The translations under genes were made by a program, and so were the position numbers. Below are positions 60,241 through 64,000 of a stretch of 64,000 bases of DNA, piece after piece. Within the stretch, counting starts at the first letter, position 1. Every line of letters begins with the position of its first letter. Under the pieces are notes generated by a model. The model worked only from the letters and a program-made list of their open reading frames with translations, made no database searches and was not told the origin of the DNA. The DNA is from Mantis religiosa (taxonomy: Eukaryota > Arthropoda > Insecta > Mantodea > Mantidae). The stretch is from NCBI GenBank assembly GCA_030765055.1, contig CM060955.1, positions 101,054,073-101,118,072 of the forward strand. The letters are read 5' to 3'.

Positions 60241-60798
60241 ATGACGCCCAACTAACTTTAAGTTAAAAATATTTATTTTTTATTTTCTTAAAAATGACTA
60301 AAAGTTTGATTACAGTACCTTATACTTTTTGATATTGCAAGACAAAATGCACATCCTGAATTTCTTGGAACAGCCCATAAAGTTACTTCATTATATAATT
60401 GGTAAATAACATAAAATATAAGGAAACATACTAGGAAAAAGTGTAGATATTTTTAAAGCAAGGGATGTTTTGAAATTGAATTTGTTGTGGCATTATTCGT
60501 TTCCTGATTATTGGTTGAAATATTCCTTGCTATTAGTTTGCATGTTCAAAACTTGTGTTTTTTGAAAAGGTAAGTGTATTCGTTTTTATTGATAATCACA
60601 CAAAGAGCATCGAGTTTCAAAATTGTCACATTTTAACAATCTAAGTAATGCTTTCGTAAACTGTCCATATTATAAGCGCAACAAAACCTGCAAACGTTCA
60701 AGAATATTTATTCCGAGTAAAAGGAATTAGAAGTATGTGATTTTCTAATAACATGCTTTTGAATAAGAGCAGAAGATCATATGAATAAAATTAGGTAA
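60241..60798. other. No recognisable gene
   Basis: AT-rich spacer. Confidence 0.5.
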
Positions 60799-60917
60799 AT
60801 GTTTGTTTTATTTTATTTATTTTATTTATTTATTTTATTTCATTCACTAACTGACATCGGATGGGATTTGAACCTGGAACCTACGAGTGAGGAATAAGTT
60901 CACTGATAACTCCACCA
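60799..60917 (-). mobile_element. Short tRNA-derived SINE with A-rich tail (family E)
   Basis: Minus-strand head: TCCTTGGTGGAGTTATCAGT, then CCAGGTTCAAATCCCATCC (B box GGTTCAAATCC). The T stem does not pair, so it is not a functional tRNA. Its 3' end is an A-rich tail seen on the plus strand as TTTTATTTATTTATTTTA (60799-60840). Confidence 0.6.
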
Positions 60918-61597
60918 AGGATATATTTTTTGACTTAAATTATCTACGTTTTTATAACTCTTTCTCTATCTCTTATTGTTTACTAGGCATACAAACCTCC
61001 TACGAAAGCTTCGTTTTCAGAATGTACAGTAATTCACAAGCTCCATTGCAAGACATTCAAAGTAGTTTTTCTTTATGACATGTAAATAAGATAGTTTAAT
61101 GAAAATGTATTTAGATTTCTTATTAAACAAAAATTTCGAAAAGATTTCATTTTGAAGTGGTTTTCTTGAGAAATTCCAACCAAGTCTGTCTGAACTGCAT
61201 AACTTCAAAACAAAAGATTAATGGAAAAAGAAATTCAATGAGGAAGTTCAGCATTTCCAAGGATGCGATGGGAATATTTTCAAGAAAATTCCAATGCCAA
61301 GCTACCCGTTATATGTAAGATCTTAAAATGAACTTCATTTTCTAAACACGAAGCTTTAACAAATGAAACGTGTATCTTGCATTTGCAGCGAACAGCCTCT
61401 GAAATTCTCTTCATTTAGATGACAAGGAGTTAACTGTAAGGGATACACAAAATGTTACTAAACAAAACTTGTAGAGTCCGAATCTTGGTCAGCGTGAATT
61501 ATCAGATTTATTAATTTATTAATTTATTATTAATTATCACAAGATTTATTTCCCGAGGCTCTCTCCTTACTCTCATAGATGAATTTTGGGTAATTTT
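60918..61597. other. No recognisable gene
   Basis: AT-rich spacer with two 63-codon frames of no recognised family. Confidence 0.5.
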
Positions 61598-61701
61598 AAA
61601 CTCTTGGGACTCTGGGCTCATTTGAGCATCATTTTATCCATTTTATTCACCGTTCGATATGACATAGCTGGTTGAAATACGTTAATTTAGAAAAGAAAAA
61701 A
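61598..61701 (+). mobile_element. SINE family A, 5'-truncated copy 6
   Basis: Sense orientation, starting ACTCTTGGGACTCTGGGC, continuing CATTTGAGCATCATTTTATC and CGTTCGATATGACATAGC. It ends in an A-rich tail (AGAAAAGAAAAAA at 61689-61701). Head and first half missing, as in copy 5. Confidence 0.85.
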
Positions 61702-62619
61702 TCACGTCATACATTTTCAAGATTTGGTCACTTTAGAGATATTCCTTTTTATTTTTTGAGCGTTTCAATATTTATACTGTTGTCATATATAAAGTGTTAT
61801 TCATTTTTTAATGTCCTAGACATGCAAGGAAAATTGAATGCCAGAAGCCATCATATAGTAACTATCTCTAAAAGATTTCACTATCTCTTCAGGCTGTTGA
61901 GTCTATTCCCATTGTACCTACAAGGAAAAAAATAATTTTACCAAAGCTCATCTCAATTAACATGAAGGGCACAAAAGAATAAGTTTTTGTGAGAATAGTT
62001 TATGCAAGGGCAGAGAAAATAATTTGTGCTGTTAAAATTTGGGGCAAATATTTTCTGGGAAAGTTTGGACAATCGGAAACATCATGTGCTTTTGTTATTT
62101 AATGATCTCTGGTAGGTTGAGATAAAAGTAGGTTGAGCAGATGGGGAAAGGCTTGGACAACTGTGTAATATCTCTTGTGGGAGAGATCAATTGGAAACGG
62201 TGCAAGTTGAAACGCCTACGCGCGAGAGCATCAAGTATACCTGGGGGCATTACAGCAATAGCGATGACTGCCTGAAGCGTGCTAGGGGCACTTCAGCCCT
62301 GTCACTTGATGTGCTGCTGGGGTGCACTTCCCCTTGCAGTTAAAGGTCACATGTATATCAACATACCACCTGGAGCTCTACTCATTCCGCTATCAACTTT
62401 ATTTTCTACAGCTCTATCGACGCTAGCGTCTGAGGATCGCTTTCGGCAGATACCGGCTTCAATTCCCTCTCGAACCGGTCATCCTTACCTCTACTCTTTT
62501 TCTTTTACCTTTTTTTACTATTACCAAAAGCATTCTAGGCTGCATACATGCTAACATGAATTACCTCTCATTTCATTGCTCTCTTCATCCTTTCCTTTGC
62601 TTAAAAAGAATACTCCTCT
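61702..62619. other. No recognisable gene
   Basis: AT-rich then GC-richer from 62230. A 91-codon frame at 62279-62554 has no recognisable domain. Confidence 0.45.
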
Positions 62620-62725
62620 CTGTAGACGTTGAGGGACTGCTTGGTTGACGGGTCGTTCATCGTTCCTTCTGGGCAGCTGCAGTGGACAGGTCTTCGAGAT
62701 CCTGGAATTGTTAGGACTTCCGCGC
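62620..62725 (+). repeat. Dispersed repeat, copy 2 (partner at 55.4 kb)
   Basis: GAGGGACTGCTTGGTTGACG, GGGTCGTTCATCG and GGAATTGTTAGGACTT align with 55385-55490 in the same orientation. Family unknown. Confidence 0.5.
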
Positions 62726-63329
62726 GCCTTTGTGGCCTCTCTGCTTGCGATCTGTAGTCTTCTGAAGTTTCTGTACTTCAATCCTGGAGGAGAAGTAACA
62801 TATATGTATGTCACAGTACGCGAGTTGTAGTTTGGGAAATTGATAATAACTTTTAGTTTCTTTGAAGCTTTAACAGTAACATTTATACGTATTTCCTTTA
62901 CACTGTCAACATTTTATTTTAAATTATTAGATTGACCAATAGTAATGTCGGTTTTTGATGAGTTTATATCGTACGTATGTATGCTTCTATTCTTTACAGT
63001 TCTGTGGTTATTGGTCTGTAATGTTATAGTTTAGAATCAGATTTTAAAATAATTTTAAAATAACAACAAAATGTGAGGTTTAAGTTCTTCAGAAGCAATA
63101 ATGGAAATATACACAGCTTTTTCTGTAGTTCAAATAATATTAAGTCAAAGGGTGGCTAGTTAGCGAGAAGTTTTGGAAGAAAATTCCCAGATAAAAACTC
63201 AGAGGCTGCCAGAAAAACTTCCTGTACCAAATGGTACCATGTATTGCCTTATGTACACACCTAAAATAATAGATACAGATAAAAAAGTAAATAAATTGAA
63301 CGCGTATAACAGATACAATTAAATGAACC
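62726..63329. other. No recognisable gene
   Basis: AT-rich spacer. Confidence 0.5.
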
Positions 63330-63700
63330 GTAAAGAATATAGCAAGAAAGATTCAATAATAAGATTGTATAAAGCAATGTCTGTCGTAATTGTAACGTAT
63401 GGTTCAGAAACATGCACAATGACGGCAAAACGTAAAAGAAATATAGAAACAGCAGAAATGAAGTTTCTTAGAAGCATAGCTCGTTAAACGAGAGTAGAAA
63501 AAATGATTAAATATAACAATTATAATAGAAGAATTAAATAAAGCAATAATAGAATATAGATCCAACTGGAAATAGCATCTGAATAGAATGGAGGAAAATA
63601 GGATTTCTAAAATAGCATGTAACTACCAACCACAAGGACAAAGAAGCCTGGGAAACCGAGGAAAGGATGGAAGAAGCAAGGCTAGATGACTTAGATGTTG
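63330..63700 (+). pseudogene. RTE-like LINE ORF2 C-terminal fragment, second copy
   Basis: A plus-strand frame reads IRLYKAMSVVIVTYGSETCT, then MTAKRKRNIETAEMKFLRSI, AR-stop-TRVEKMIKYNNYN. After a shift it reads NRISKIACNYQPQGQRSLG, then NRGKDGRSK. L.LYK....P...YGSETW....K....IE.AEMKFLR...G.TR.D...N..I followed by R.PK....Y.P.G.R..GRP is the tail of the same LINE type as at 59430-60118. Short and broken, no YADD box. Confidence 0.75.
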
Positions 63701-63878
63701 GAGAAGAAAATAATTGTTCAGATATGTGGTGCATGAATTGACATCTTATCAAGCTCACATGGAGTGAACATCTATCACCCACTAATCACTAATCCCTGGA
63801 ATGATAAATGTATCAGGAAATTTTTATCATGTAATGAAAAGGTATGTAAACTGCAACTCTGATACTTCAAACAATGGA

Positions 63879-64000
63879 TTTTTTTTTTTTTTTAAATTTT
63901 ACGTCGTCCTACGTTATGTTATATTGGACGTTGAATGGAATGGGTGAAATGATGCTCAAATGTGTCCAGGGTCCATGGAGCTTAGAGCTATTCGACGTTC
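63879..64000 (-). mobile_element. tRNA-derived SINE, family A, copy 7, cut by the window end
   Basis: Antisense: a T run (63879-63893), then the family-A 3' end (TTTTACGTCGTCCTACG), GAAATGATGCTCAAATG and GTCCAGGGTCCATGGAGC. The head, if present, lies beyond the window. Confidence 0.92.

Noticed and set aside
60845..60917. Functional tRNA gene on the minus strand
   Set aside because: The B box is perfect but the T stem does not pair, and an A-rich tail follows, which fits a retroposed SINE.

Overview
This window looks like intergenic DNA from a large, repeat-rich insect genome. I could support no host protein-coding gene, no functional RNA gene and no CRISPR array. A cockroach or termite (Blattodea) is my best guess. 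The basis is the mix of old mariner, Tc1, hAT and Tigger transposons, several non-LTR retrotransposon types, a Gypsy fragment, a Penelope-like fragment and many tRNA-derived SINEs in AT-rich DNA. The order is inferred from repeat flavour only.

Layout. 1-5.6 kb holds a Tigger DNA-binding-domain relic, a GA microsatellite, a GC-rich retro-insertion with an 11-bp target duplication (2339-2840), a SINE and a decayed mariner. 6.4-6.9 kb is the C-terminus of a hAT transposase. 9.0-12.2 kb is a three-level nest: a mariner inside a hAT inside a long-TIR mariner-like element. 12.4-20.1 kb holds a LINE relic, two deletion-derivative mariners with the same internal deletion (12961-13866 and 19238-20129), an HSMAR2-like mariner split by a 330-bp hAT MITE, and a nearly complete mariner (16736-18094). 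20.4-26.6 kb holds a second Tigger relic, a Tc1 copy interrupted by a LINE fragment that itself carries a 275-bp MITE, and a mariner split by a SINE (24680-26147). 29.8-31.3 kb is a collapsed Gypsy element. 33.2-34.5 kb is a full-length but broken mariner. 36.1-36.6 kb is a 22-bp minisatellite. 40.1-41.2 kb is an L1/Tx1-like LINE relic. 45.2-47.3 kb is a 2.16-kb AAT-type microsatellite. 49.5-53.2 kb carries two Jockey-like LINE relics. 55.4-57.6 kb has SINEs and a Penelope-like terminus. 59.2-64 kb has two RTE-like LINE relics and further SINEs.

How the parts relate. Every coding relic I recognise belongs to a mobile element and nearly all carry stops, frameshifts or deletions. Autonomous-type and non-autonomous copies of one mariner family (shared TIR, TA duplications) sit together. 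At least seven copies of one SINE family (A), two of B and two of C are present, and four SINE types share a similar central T-rich/G-rich motif. The long stretches between elements are AT-rich and show no supported feature.

All family assignments are by eye from motifs, terminal repeats and target-site duplications. No database search was possible.
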